From assembly GCA_012729755.1 (NCBI GenBank), contig JAAYCN010000042.1, forward strand, positions 1 to 55,535: a DNA stretch of 55,535 bases, written 5' to 3'. The stretch comes from Chloroflexota bacterium (GTDB lineage: Bacteria > Chloroflexota > Anaerolineae > Anaerolineales > Anaerolineaceae). Within the stretch, counting starts at the first letter, position 1. Each line of letters begins with the position of its first letter. This document shows positions 1 to 8,467 of this stretch, piece by piece. Made by a program: the position numbers and the translations under genes. The notes under the pieces were generated by a model. That model was given only the letters and a program-made list of their open reading frames with translations. It made no database searches and was not told the origin of the DNA.

Positions 1-130
1 GGATGCATCTTGTCACTGCTTCTCCTGATTTAGATGCTAAAATCAGGTTCGTACCCCCTATCCTTCTGGATAATATCGCTGTCCAGCTCGGTGATTGGAG
101 TGGTTACCATCTGCTGGCTTCTCACCTGTG

Positions 131-243
131 GGCGGCAGGTTTGTGAGGAGGCAGGTTGTGAGGCAGGTTTGTGAGCGGCAGGCTGTGAGCGGCAGCTGTG
201 AGGAGGCAGGTTGTGGGCGGCAGTGTTGTGGGCGGCAGTGTGA
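131..243. repeat. Irregular GGCAG/TGTGAG tandem repeat
   Basis: About seven to eight imperfect units of roughly 14-16 bp built on GGCAGGTTGTGAG, with variants ending GTGAGC, GTGAGG or GTGGGC. The units are too irregular and too short for a CRISPR. The frames that run through the repeat encode nothing recognisable. The rest of 1-877 holds one dispersed-repeat copy and no gene I can support. Confidence 0.7.
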
Positions 244-417
244 TTTACAAATGAAAATGTCATATTTTGTGGGGGGCAGGACAATCGCATCTTATTTTTC
301 AATAAAACAGGTCTTTAGGTCTTCTATTTGGTGTATTAACCGGATAGATGGTGAGGGTCTGTATAACTGGGGAGAGGTTCTAATGTCGCCAGAAATTATC
401 AACCTGATCAAACAGAT

Positions 418-706
418 CAAACACCCTCTTCCGTCTCACTGTGCTCGCCAGCTTCCCCCAAGAGGAAGCCTCGCGGAGCTGTTTCGTCGGATTTCACCAG
501 ATCTGCCTGATACATCTCTCGTAGGGATGGGTGTGGTCACCCCAACCCCAACCTGCTGGAACACAACCTAACACAGTCCTAATCCTGTCAGCTGACGCGA
601 ATTTGACCAAACATACCGAAACACCCTCTTTAGCCTCGCTCTGATATCAAACCAAAAACTCGCATTTTGTTTTGCTAAGGCCGCTCATTTAGTTGTGATT
701 ACCCTA
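418..706. repeat. Dispersed intergenic repeat, copy A
   Basis: Two modules of a family seen in five intergenic regions of this window. The first, near 418-474, reads ACACCCTCTTCCGTCTC, then GCTCGCCAGCTTCCCCC and a GGAAGCC arm. The second, 611-706, has ACACCCTCTTTAGCCTCGCT, then ATATCAAACCAAAAAC, then TTTGCTAAGG and CTCATTTAGTTGTGATTACC. Related copies lie at 16428, 18884, 47101 and 48696. It is non-coding as far as can be seen. Confidence 0.65.
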
Positions 707-877
707 TGTGGGGTAGCATATGGATACATTTTATAAGCTGTGGCTATATAGGACATAGCCGATCGCTAACGAAGTAGCGGAGCAGGGGGAAATTAACTCA
801 TGTTGCCGATCATAAAAATTGGCGGCTTACAGGTAAAATTAAGCCGATAATATTCGCATCATCGAGAAAAGGCGGGC

Positions 878-1534
878 ATGTCACGAAAACAACAAATATG
901 TTGGGTCCTGGGAATGACGGGGTGTTTGTTGGTCTTTATGCTATTAACTGGAGCGTACGTTTGGGGGTGGGGGACAGCGGAAGTGGACCAGGCATTCGGC
1001 TCAGGGTTAGTGACGCGGGTAAAACCGCTGACACACGATATTTTCGCGGTGATCACCATACTGGGCGATACCAATTTTGTGACGGTAGTGACCGTCTTGA
1101 TCAGTCTTGTGTTTATTATTAAGAAGCTGTGGCACCAATTGGCAATCTTTTTGCCGGCGATTTTAAGCGGTTGGCAACTGAACAACATTCTGAAGGATTT
1201 GATCGCCCGACCCAGACCTGTTTATCCGGAAGCGGTGCATCATATGACCAGTTTCAGCTTTCCTTCGGGGCACGCGATGATCTCAGTGGCGCTTTTCGGC
1301 AGCCTGGCTTATATTCTCCTGCCGTATCTTAAAACCAAAGCAGCGCGGCGAGCGCTGCTGGTGGGTGCGGTTTTGCTGACCCTGTTGGTCGGTTTCAGCC
1401 GGCTGGTTTTAGGGGTGCATTACCTGACGGATATCGCGGCGGGTTTCGCTTTCAGCGGGTTTTTGCTCCTCCTGATCCTTTTCGCAGACCAGCGGGAATG
1501 GTTCCGCAGACCACCGCTGAACCGTCTTTACTGA
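878..1534 (+). CDS. PAP2-family membrane phosphatase
   Basis: A 218-aa integral membrane protein of the PAP2 (type 2 phosphatidic acid phosphatase) superfamily. It should hydrolyse a lipid phosphate or pyrophosphate at the outer membrane face; undecaprenyl pyrophosphate or phosphatidylglycerophosphate are typical substrates of the family. All three signature motifs are visible: K106 with RP at 113-114, PSGH at 129-132, and S164-R165 followed by H171 and D175, matching SRX5HX3D. About five to six hydrophobic segments surround them. The start was taken at the first in-frame ATG. The gene converges on the CoA-transferase genes with a 7-bp tail overlap. The family is certain; the exact lipid substrate is not. 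Confidence 0.9.
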   Translation: MSRKQQICWVLGMTGCLLVFMLLTGAYVWGWGTAEVDQAFGSGLVTRVKPLTHDIFAVITILGDTNFVTVVTVLISLVFIIKKLWHQLAIFLPAILSGWQLNNILKDLIARPRPVYPEAVHHMTSFSFPSGHAMISVALFGSLAYILLPYLKTKAARRALLVGAVLLTLLVGFSRLVLGVHYLTDIAAGFAFSGFLLLLILFADQREWFRRPPLNRLY

Positions 1535-2190
1535 AGCATCTCGCCTACCTGCCCCTCTTTTGGCAGGTGCAGCGGGCAGCCGGTTTTCGCTCTGACGCTT
1601 TCGATGGTCTCACCGGGCGCGATGGCAACCAATTCGAGGCCTAGTTCCGCGCGCTTGAGAATGGCGGCATCGGTCACAATGGTAGTGACAACGCCAATTG
1701 CGGTGAGCGGCAGGGTGCACTCGGACAGGATTTTAGGCTCTCCATATTTGGTGACATGCTCCATGGCAACGATGACCTGACGCGCTCCGGCGACCAGATC
1801 CATTGCCCCGCCGGGACCGGGCAGGAGTTTGCCGGGTACGTACCAGTTGGCCAGGTTGCCTTTTTCGTCAACCTGCAAGGCGCCGAGAATGGTCGCGTCG
1901 AGATGGGCGCCGCGGATAATGCCGAAGGAGACAGCGCTGTCGAAAAACCAACCGCCGGGAATGACCGTGATGCATTTGGCGCCGGCATCGATGATATCGC
2001 GATCGATCTGCTCACCGACTGCTTCGGGTCCGCAGCCGATGACGCCATTCTCGGCCTGAATCAATACCTCAACATCATCAGGAAGATACTGGGTGGTGAG
2101 GGTTGGGATGCCGACACCGAGGTTGATGACATCGCCATTCCTGAGCAGGCTGGCGACGTTGCGGGCAATGAAATGTCTGACATCACTCAT
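1528..2190 (-). CDS. CoA transferase subunit B
   Basis: A 220-aa beta subunit of a family I (3-oxoacid type) CoA transferase, which swaps CoA between carboxylic acids such as acetoacetate/succinate or butyrate/acetate through a glutamyl-CoA thioester. It has the N-terminal GVGIP loop (25-29) and the catalytic glutamate in QAENGVIG (E47), followed by the conserved GGAMDLV segment in the C-terminal half. Its ATG overlaps the stop of subunit A as ATGA, so the two subunits are translationally coupled. The acid pair cannot be told from sequence (AtoAD, CtfAB and ScoAB look alike). In a fermentative anaerobe an acetate- or butyrate-linked role is plausible. Confidence 0.9.
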   Translation of the reverse strand: MSDVRHFIARNVASLLRNGDVINLGVGIPTLTTQYLPDDVEVLIQAENGVIGCGPEAVGEQIDRDIIDAGAKCITVIPGGWFFDSAVSFGIIRGAHLDATILGALQVDEKGNLANWYVPGKLLPGPGGAMDLVAGARQVIVAMEHVTKYGEPKILSECTLPLTAIGVVTTIVTDAAILKRAELGLELVAIAPGETIESVRAKTGCPLHLPKEGQVGEMLQ

Positions 2191-2876
2191 TTGAGCACCT
2201 CCTCACTTTGGATGACCATATCAACGAAAATGCCGGGGATGTCGATCTCTTCGGGGGGTAATTCGCCGACAGGCACGATTTGGTCGGCTTCGAGGATGGT
2301 GAAATCAGCAGCTGGCGCCATAATGGTGTTGAAGTTCTTGGTGGTTGCCCGACAGACGGCGTTGCCCATCAGGTCGGCTTTGGTGGCTTTGACCAGGGCA
2401 AGATCGGCATGGAGCGGCAGCTCGAGCAAATAGTCTTTGCCGTTGGCATGAATGATTTGCTTGCCCTCGGCGAGAAGTGTGCCGTAGCCGACGGTGGTGA
2501 GGAAACCGCCCAACCCATAGGCGGCGGCTCGGATGCGTTCGGCGAGGGTGCCCTGGGGGATGAGTTCGACCTCGAGTTTCCTGCTCTCGTAAAGGCTGAT
2601 TAGTTCAGTATTGGTGCGGGTGAATGAGATCTTGAGCTGTCTGACACGGCCTTCAGAGATGACCTGGGAGGCTGGATACCAGATCCCGGCGGGGTCATTG
2701 CTGCAGTTATTGCAGACGAGGGTCAGATCGCGCGCGGCGCTCTCATGCAGATATTTGAAGAGTGTGCCCGGCGCGCCTACCCGGTTAAAACCGCCGAGAA
2801 GGATGGTTTGACCATCCTGGAATTTCTCGATGACGGCTTGCTTGCTGGCTAATTTATCGCGTGAAAATTTACCCAA
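2187..2876 (-). CDS. CoA transferase subunit A
   Basis: A 229-aa alpha subunit of the same family I CoA transferase, providing the CoA-binding half of the heterodimer. The glycine-rich GGFNRVGAP stretch at 28-36 is the family signature, and the chain is close to the usual alpha-subunit length. The start is TTG at 2876, chosen because AAGGAGGAG lies seven bases upstream and no better ATG exists. The stop overlaps the start of subunit B (ATGA). A PadR-type regulator lies just upstream on the same strand and is a candidate controller, though that is inferred only from position. Confidence 0.9.
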   Translation of the reverse strand: MGKFSRDKLASKQAVIEKFQDGQTILLGGFNRVGAPGTLFKYLHESAARDLTLVCNNCSNDPAGIWYPASQVISEGRVRQLKISFTRTNTELISLYESRKLEVELIPQGTLAERIRAAAYGLGGFLTTVGYGTLLAEGKQIIHANGKDYLLELPLHADLALVKATKADLMGNAVCRATTKNFNTIMAPAADFTILEADQIVPVGELPPEEIDIPGIFVDMVIQSEEVLK

Positions 2877-2982
2877 AACGTTTCTCCTCCTTGACTGTGA
2901 CTCTATCTTATTTTACACGAAGGCGGCGAAAACGCGGACAGTTCCAGTGGTTGGGCTTAGTTTTAGGGAAGTGAACAGCAAT

Positions 2983-3528
2983 TCAGCAAGCGAGTTTTTC
3001 GCGGATGGAGACCAGCCAATCGTAAATGGCGCGAATCTGGTGGAGGCGGAAGGTCGTAATGAACCCGTCCTCGTCGCGCGGAGATGTTCGTTCGGCCTCG
3101 CTTTCAATTCCTTCCACCCAGGATCTGGCAGCAGTTATTTGCGCTTCAATCAACTGGGGCAAGGTCGCAGGTTTGAGATGCCTGACGAGGATGAGCTTAA
3201 CCAGGAATTCCTGCCGCATGAGGCGCGCTTTGAGGACGGGCGTGGATAACCACTCGTTGAAGGTGGTTTTTCCGGCCTGGGTGAGCCGAAAATATTTGCG
3301 AAGCGGCTGCGTTTGCTGGACGATTGAGTTGTCTGTTTCGATCAATCCGATTTTTTCAAATCTATCCAATTTGGCATAAAAGAGCGGTTGCTTGATCACC
3401 CAAACACGCTGCATGCCCGGCAGAGATTGAAAGAGCTGGTAGAGTTCGTAACCATGCCTGGACTGATCAAGGAATAAACCTAACAGGGCGTAATCCACCG
3501 TGTTTGACGAGAAGAGATTGCGAGCCAT
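2983..3528 (-). CDS. PadR-family transcriptional regulator
   Basis: A 181-aa regulator with an N-terminal PadR winged helix (DYALLGLFLDQSRHGYELYQLF, then a recognition helix and a wing near residues 30-75) and a longer helical C-terminal part for dimerisation, as in the larger PadR subfamily. The start was moved to the internal ATG at 3528 because upstream residues do not fit the family. A TATAAT lies at 3544-3539, only ten bases before this ATG, so the mRNA is probably nearly leaderless. It is divergent from the metal-chelate importer (3637 onward) and upstream of the CoA transferase genes; either could be its target. Confidence 0.8.
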   Translation of the reverse strand: MARNLFSSNTVDYALLGLFLDQSRHGYELYQLFQSLPGMQRVWVIKQPLFYAKLDRFEKIGLIETDNSIVQQTQPLRKYFRLTQAGKTTFNEWLSTPVLKARLMRQEFLVKLILVRHLKPATLPQLIEAQITAARSWVEGIESEAERTSPRDEDGFITTFRLHQIRAIYDWLVSIREKLAC

Positions 3529-3538
3529 TGTGATGTTG

Positions 3539-3544
3539 ATTATA
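3539..3544 (-). promoter_or_regulatory. -10 box of padR, near-leaderless start
   Basis: A perfect TATAAT on the minus strand, ten bases before the ATG of the PadR gene. Transcription would start within about five bases of the start codon. No good -35 hexamer is visible, so confidence is moderate. Confidence 0.45.
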
Positions 3545-3636
3545 CCTGAAGGTTTTTCGGCGCCTGATCTAGCGGCAAATATGGTAGAATGGCCCCTACT
3601 CAATAAATGAGTAGCCTATTCGAGTTTGGAGCAAAG

Positions 3637-4809
3637 ATGAAGCGTAACATAATCCTAATTCTCACCCTGATAACGCTCACGCTGAGCGCCTGCACGGGGA
3701 CAACCGCACCAGTCGCTGAACCCAGCGCAACTGAGGCGCTGGCCAATGAGGCGAAGCCCAACGAAGCACCCACAGCCGAAGCGACTGCCGCGGAACCAGC
3801 CGCAGAAGCTGGAGCCGGCTATGTAGTAAACGACGCGTTAGGTCGGGAGGTCAGATTTGACAAGATCCCTGAGCGTATCGTATTGGCAGGGCGGGGAGTG
3901 TTTATGGTGGCTGACGCGATTTATATGTTCCCCGAAACGAGCGAAAGACTGATCGCTATCGCGGCGATGACCCAAAAAAGCGAGGCTTTTTTGAAAATGA
4001 TCGACGCGAATTATGCCCAAAAACAATCGTTCGACCGCAATGCGGGTGCGGAACAAATCGCCGCGTTTCAGCCTGATTGTGTGGTCATGAAAACGACCAA
4101 CGCTGAGATGGGAGATGGTCTGGCGGCACTGGGAATCCCGGTGGTGTTTGTGGATTTTGAGACTCCTGAGCAGTATTCAAGAGATCTCGCGACGTTGGGA
4201 CAACTCTTTCAGAACCCTGAGCGGGCGCAATGGCTGATTGATTATTTTAAGAACAAGCTGAAAGGTGTGTTGGTCGAGACTGAACAGCTCAGCGAAGAGG
4301 AACGACCTGATACTTTGCTGCTGTATTACAACGAAACGGATGGCGCGGTGGCTTTTAATGTAGCGCCAAAGAACTGGATTCAAACCATGCTGGTAGAGAT
4401 GGCTGGCGGGAGACCAGTCTGGGGTGAAGCACAGTTGGAAAAGGGCTGGATGAAGGTCACCCTGGAACAGATCGCCGCATGGAATCCAGAGGTCATCGTG
4501 GTGACAGCTTATTCGCTAAACATCCCGGAGGTGGTTCAAAAACTGAACGCCGATCCACAGTTTCAGGCGCTGGAAGCTGTGAAGAACGGCAAATTCTATG
4601 GGATGGCGGCGGATGTGTATTCGTTCGATCAGCCGGATACGCGGTGGATTATGGGGGTGGAGTGGCTGACTGAGCTGCTGCACCCGGATCGCTTTCCGAA
4701 TTTCATTCTGACAGATGCGGCGGAAGAGTTTTATCGGGAACTCTATGGCATGGACAAAACCTCTTTCCAACAAAACATCCTGCCAATTCTGACCGGGACG
4801 GTGAAATAA
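3637..4809 (+). CDS. Metal-chelate ABC importer binding lipoprotein
   Basis: A 390-aa lipoprotein of the periplasmic-binding family used by iron-siderophore, haem and cobalamin importers (Peripla_BP_2 fold). It has a signal peptide with lipobox LSAC (C19), an Ala/Glu/Thr/Pro-rich linker to about residue 60, then the DALGREVRFDKIPERIVLAG segment that opens this fold. Two lobes joined by a long helix are implied by the spacing. The ATG at 3637 was chosen over an upstream frame start because it begins the signal peptide and has GGAG in front. The permease and ATPase follow directly. Fe3+-chelate, cobalamin or another metal complex cannot be separated from sequence. Confidence 0.88.
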   Translation: MKRNIILILTLITLTLSACTGTTAPVAEPSATEALANEAKPNEAPTAEATAAEPAAEAGAGYVVNDALGREVRFDKIPERIVLAGRGVFMVADAIYMFPETSERLIAIAAMTQKSEAFLKMIDANYAQKQSFDRNAGAEQIAAFQPDCVVMKTTNAEMGDGLAALGIPVVFVDFETPEQYSRDLATLGQLFQNPERAQWLIDYFKNKLKGVLVETEQLSEEERPDTLLLYYNETDGAVAFNVAPKNWIQTMLVEMAGGRPVWGEAQLEKGWMKVTLEQIAAWNPEVIVVTAYSLNIPEVVQKLNADPQFQALEAVKNGKFYGMAADVYSFDQPDTRWIMGVEWLTELLHPDRFPNFILTDAAEEFYRELYGMDKTSFQQNILPILTGTVK

Positions 4810-4824
4810 GCGCACGGAGGCGCA

Positions 4825-5820
4825 TTGGCTCAAAATAATCACCAGACCGCCAGACCAACGATTGTTTGGCTGGCGGTCGCGTTCTTTTTATTGATCCTTC
4901 TGGCGGTTTTCATTGGACGTTATCCGGGACCTTTTTTAATGTCTCCCGGGAGACTGTTGAATGACGCGCTGGCACAACGTTTGGTATTTAACCTGCGATT
5001 GCCACGGATTCTCACCGCAGTATTGTTGGGAATGTCTCTCTCGGCGGCAGGGGCGGTTTTGCAGATGATCTTTGGCAACCCATTGGTTGAGCCAGGCTTT
5101 CTGGGTGTCTCGCAAGGGGCGGCGTTTGGAGCGGCGTTCAGCATCATTACGTTCTCCGGGATGACATGGCTTGTGCAGCCTGTGGCGGCCTTGTTCGCTT
5201 TTGTCGGTCTTGGCCTTTCATATCTGGTGGCGCGGCATGTGCGGTTTGGGGGTTGGCTGTTAAGGCTGATTCTGGCAGGGATCGCGGTGTCGGCTTTGTT
5301 TTCAGCGGGATTGGGAATCTTGAAATATGTGGCTGATCCGCTGAGTCAGCTGCCTGAGATCACCTTCTGGATGTTGGGTGGTTTGTGGACGTTGAATTGG
5401 CCGAAATTTCTTTCAATCGTTCCGGCTGTATTACTCGGATTGAGCGTGATTTGGCTGATGCGTTGGCGGTTGAATCTGCTCTCACTGAACGATCAAACCG
5501 CTTTCTCGCTCGGCACCGCGCCAGCCAGAGAGCGACTGATTCTGTTGACCATGGCTGTGTTGGTCACCGCAGCGGTAGTTTCGGTGGCGGGAATAGTCTC
5601 CTGGGTGGGGTTAATCATCCCACACATTGTAAGGCGCGTTTTCGGAGCGGACGCGCGAGAATTGATCCCAGCCTCAATGCTGATTGGGGCGATGTTCACG
5701 CTGGTTTGTGACACGTTGGCACGGACGATTTTTCCGGGTGAGGTTCCGCTGGGCATTTTAACATCTTTGATCGGGGCGAGTGTTTTTCTTTATCTGATGC
5801 ACGCCGGAAAGCGACCCTGA
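4825..5820 (+). CDS. FecCD-family ABC permease
   Basis: A 331-aa membrane permease of the FecCD/BtuC family with about ten transmembrane segments, forming a homodimeric channel for the chelate delivered by the upstream lipoprotein. Family features include LRLPRILTAVLLGMSLSAAGAVLQ near the N-terminus, NPLVEPGFLGVSQGAAFG, and the VSVAGIVSWVGLIIPHIVRRVFG coupling-helix region. The start is TTG at 4825, with GGAGG four to eight bases upstream; no suitable ATG is present. It sits 15 bases after the binding-protein gene and 4 bases before the ATPase gene, so the three form one operon. Confidence 0.9.
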   Translation: MAQNNHQTARPTIVWLAVAFFLLILLAVFIGRYPGPFLMSPGRLLNDALAQRLVFNLRLPRILTAVLLGMSLSAAGAVLQMIFGNPLVEPGFLGVSQGAAFGAAFSIITFSGMTWLVQPVAALFAFVGLGLSYLVARHVRFGGWLLRLILAGIAVSALFSAGLGILKYVADPLSQLPEITFWMLGGLWTLNWPKFLSIVPAVLLGLSVIWLMRWRLNLLSLNDQTAFSLGTAPARERLILLTMAVLVTAAVVSVAGIVSWVGLIIPHIVRRVFGADARELIPASMLIGAMFTLVCDTLARTIFPGEVPLGILTSLIGASVFLYLMHAGKRP

Positions 5821-5824
5821 CAGG

Positions 5825-6631
5825 ATGAACGAAATCAACAAGCCGAATGAGACAGTGAAAGAGTCCGTCATCCAGTTTGAGGCGGTGACGTTTGGCTATG
5901 CGGGGTCGAAAGGGCTGGTTTTGGACGGCATGAGCCTGGATGTCTTGAAAGGCAGCTTGACCGCCATCCTCGGGCCAAACGGGGCAGGGAAAACGACACT
6001 CTTGCAGCTCATCCTGGGATGGTTGCGGCCGCGCTCCGGGATGATCAAACTTAACAACAAGCCATTGGCTGATTATTCGAGGCGCGCAATGGGGCAGGCG
6101 ATGTCGCTCGTGCCGCAATCGGAGCATATCAGCTTTGATTTCGAAGTTGTGGATTACGTCCTGTTGGGCCGCGCGCCTTATCTGGCGCCGCTAGACCAGC
6201 CGACCGCGCAGGATGAGGCGATCGCCATGGAGACGCTGGAAATGGTGGGGATCTCACAGCTGGCCTCGCGGCCGGTGACCGCCTTGAGCGGCGGGGAACG
6301 GCAACTGGTGCTGCTCGCGCGTGCGCTGGCCCAGCAGCCGAAGCTGTTGCTTTTGGACGAACCTACATCGCATCTCGACCTGGGCAACAAAGCGCGACTG
6401 ATCAGCATCCTGAGGCAGCTGAATCGTCAGGGTGTCAGCGTGATTTTCACTACACATGAGCCTGAGGTAGCTTCGCAACTGGCAGACCAGATGATTCTAA
6501 TGAGGGACGGCAAAGTAATGGGGGCGGGGTCCGCCGGAGATGTGTTTGAGGGCAAGACGCTGAGCGAGCTGTATGGCGTGCCAGTCACGGTGGCGGAAGT
6601 TGAAGGCCGTCGGGTCGCTATCTGGGGATAA
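5825..6631 (+). CDS. Metal-chelate importer ATPase (FecE/BtuD type)
   Basis: A 268-aa ABC ATPase powering the importer encoded just upstream. Walker A GPNGAGKTT (50-58), the Q-loop VPQSE (about 96-100), signature LSGGERQ (154-160), Walker B LLLLDEP (174-180) and a switch histidine in TTHEPE are all present. Length and the VVDYVLLGRAPYL segment match ATPases of siderophore/cobalamin importers. It is the last gene of the three-gene operon; no clear terminator follows, and the next gene starts 84 bases later with its own ribosome site. Confidence 0.9.
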   Translation: MNEINKPNETVKESVIQFEAVTFGYAGSKGLVLDGMSLDVLKGSLTAILGPNGAGKTTLLQLILGWLRPRSGMIKLNNKPLADYSRRAMGQAMSLVPQSEHISFDFEVVDYVLLGRAPYLAPLDQPTAQDEAIAMETLEMVGISQLASRPVTALSGGERQLVLLARALAQQPKLLLLDEPTSHLDLGNKARLISILRQLNRQGVSVIFTTHEPEVASQLADQMILMRDGKVMGAGSAGDVFEGKTLSELYGVPVTVAEVEGRRVAIWG

Positions 6632-6715
6632 AAGACGTTAAACGCCGTCAATTGATGACACAAATTGAATTATTGGTGATACGATAGAGTCATCTTGTAC
6701 CAAGGAGTGTTTGAA

Positions 6716-7252
6716 ATGATCAATCACTATCCTGAAATACCGCCCCGAACAAAGCCCTTTAAGCGAGCCATCAACAAGGTTGTTTTGTTTGTGCTTGGGC
6801 GGGCATTACAATCACTTTCGAAAGCAGACCCGTTGATAAGAGCCGAGACGGCTACCTGGCCGGAAGGTTTCACGCTGGCGATGCTGGTCAAGCCAAAAGG
6901 CGGGTCGATGGCGGTCAGACGGATGCCCGATTTGAGTTTGAAATATCTGGGCAGCCAGTTCCCCAACGACGAAGCTGATGTGACGATCTATATTAATGAA
7001 GTCGAGAGCGCGTTTAAGATGTTTACCGGTCAATTAGGGTCGGATGTGGCATACGCGCGGCATTCGATCAGCGCCAAGGGCGACCTGTCGTATACCGTTT
7101 CGGTGGTGAGAGTGATCAATGTGGTAGAGGCGTATCTGTTCCCCAGGTTGATCTCGAGAGGATTGATGAAAGAACCGCCGCCGATTCCATGGGGGAGAAG
7201 ACAATCGCTGCGTTTGAAAACCTATCTGCTTGGCATTTTATTTGGCATTTAA
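6716..7252 (+). CDS. SCP2-like small protein upstream of Fe-ADH
   Basis: A 178-aa soluble protein of uncertain function. Its centre (DVTIYINEVESAFKMFTGQLG, then a SAKGDLSYTVSVVRVINVVEAYLFP segment) resembles the SCP2-like lipid-binding fold, but I am not certain of the match. The ATG at 6716 was chosen because AAGGAG lies nine bases upstream, whereas the earlier TTG has no such site. It is 11 bases before the Fe-ADH gene, which is followed by AOR, so the three are one transcription unit. A role in handling a hydrophobic aldehyde or alcohol for the two enzymes is possible but is inferred only from context. Confidence 0.6.
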   Translation: MINHYPEIPPRTKPFKRAINKVVLFVLGRALQSLSKADPLIRAETATWPEGFTLAMLVKPKGGSMAVRRMPDLSLKYLGSQFPNDEADVTIYINEVESAFKMFTGQLGSDVAYARHSISAKGDLSYTVSVVRVINVVEAYLFPRLISRGLMKEPPPIPWGRRQSLRLKTYLLGILFGI

Positions 7253-7263
7253 GAGGAGGAAAG

Positions 7264-8454
7264 ATGAACTTCCCTGAATATTATGAATTTTCGTTTCCTG
7301 TCAAAATCATTTCGGGTCATACCGCGCTGAACAAGCTGCCGGTCGAGTTGGCACAAGCTGGACTGAGCCGACCGCTGGTGATCACTGACCCTGGGGTCGG
7401 AAAGGCGGGCTTGCTGGAGGTCTTTTTGAACGCCTTCGCGGAAAGCGAGATTACAATTGGCGCGATCTTTGACCAGACGCCGCCGGAATCGTCGACCCTT
7501 GTCGTCAACAAGATCGCCGATCTGTTTCGCGAGAAGAACTGTGACAGTTTGATCGCGCTGGGAGGCGGGTCGGTGATTGATACCACCAAGGGTGTGAATA
7601 TCCTGGTCAGCCATGATTCTAATGACATTAATCAGTTTCGCGGCGCTGATATTCTGACCGGCCCCCTGAAACCATTTTATGTCGTGCCAACTACCGCGGG
7701 GACAGGGTCGGAAGCGACGAATACGGCGGTAATCCAGGATCTGGAAAAGGGCGTGAAGATGTTAATCGTGTCGGAGTTGCTGATGCCGAAAGCTGCGGTG
7801 CTCGACACGCGGATGACTTTGACGCTGCCGCCAAAACTGACCGCGGCGACGGGGATGGACGCGCTGACGCACGCGATGGAGGCGTATATCAGCATTCAGC
7901 AGAACCCGATCAGTGATGTGTTCGCCACTCAAGCGATCATGCTGGTGGGGCGGTGGTTGAGGCATGTGACCGCCAACCCGCAGGATAAGAACGGCAGATT
8001 GGCGATGGCCAACGCGAGCACGATGGCGGGAACAGCTTTTTCAAACTCAATGGTGGGGTGTGTGCATTCCATCGGGCACGCGACTGGGGCGGTGGCCCAC
8101 GTGCCGCATGGGGTGGCGATGAGTGTCTACCTGCCGCACGGGCTAAGGCTCAACCTGCCCAAAGCGGCTGAGCGGATCGGTGAGATGCTGCTGTACCTGG
8201 CGGGGCCTGAGGTTTATGTGGCGACTCCACCCGAAGAACGACCCGCGAAAACTATCGCCGAGGTTGAGCGGCTAAAACAGGATTTGTATGAGCTTAGCGG
8301 GCTGCCTCGCACATTGCAGGAAGCGGGGGTGGACAAGGATCTGTTCGAGAAGATCGCGGCGCTGGGGATTAATGATGGCTCAGCGCTGATGAATCCGGTG
8401 GAATTAACGCTTGAAAGAGCCAGACAACTGCTTGACGCGGCCTGGCAGGGCTAA
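7264..8454 (+). CDS. Iron-containing alcohol dehydrogenase
   Basis: A 396-aa group III (iron-dependent) alcohol dehydrogenase that interconverts alcohols and aldehydes with NAD(P)H. The cofactor loop GGGSVIDTTKG, the TAGTGSEAT segment and the metal-binding residues in ATGMDALTHAMEAY and GCVHSIGHATGAVAHVPHG (Asp plus three His) are present. The start was set at the ATG at 7264 after AGAGGAGGAAAG; the longer frame has no ribosome site and overlaps the previous gene. Coupled with the AOR encoded 13 bases downstream, it could reduce the aldehyde made by AOR or supply aldehyde to it. The substrate is unknown. Confidence 0.92.
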   Translation: MNFPEYYEFSFPVKIISGHTALNKLPVELAQAGLSRPLVITDPGVGKAGLLEVFLNAFAESEITIGAIFDQTPPESSTLVVNKIADLFREKNCDSLIALGGGSVIDTTKGVNILVSHDSNDINQFRGADILTGPLKPFYVVPTTAGTGSEATNTAVIQDLEKGVKMLIVSELLMPKAAVLDTRMTLTLPPKLTAATGMDALTHAMEAYISIQQNPISDVFATQAIMLVGRWLRHVTANPQDKNGRLAMANASTMAGTAFSNSMVGCVHSIGHATGAVAHVPHGVAMSVYLPHGLRLNLPKAAERIGEMLLYLAGPEVYVATPPEERPAKTIAEVERLKQDLYELSGLPRTLQEAGVDKDLFEKIAALGINDGSALMNPVELTLERARQLLDAAWQG

Positions 8455-8467
8455 CCGGAGTTCGCAT

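Noticed and set aside
131-243. CRISPR array at the left edge
   Set aside because: Units are 14-16 bp, irregular and adjacent, with no spacers of constant length and no cas genes in the window.
95-571. 158-codon open frame on the plus strand at the left end
   Set aside because: It runs through the tandem repeat and a dispersed repeat, and its translation is Arg/Gly/Cys-rich with no family resemblance. It is not a gene.
1674-2048. Minus-strand frame inside the CoA-transferase subunit B gene
   Set aside because: It is the shadow of a clearly functional gene in another frame.
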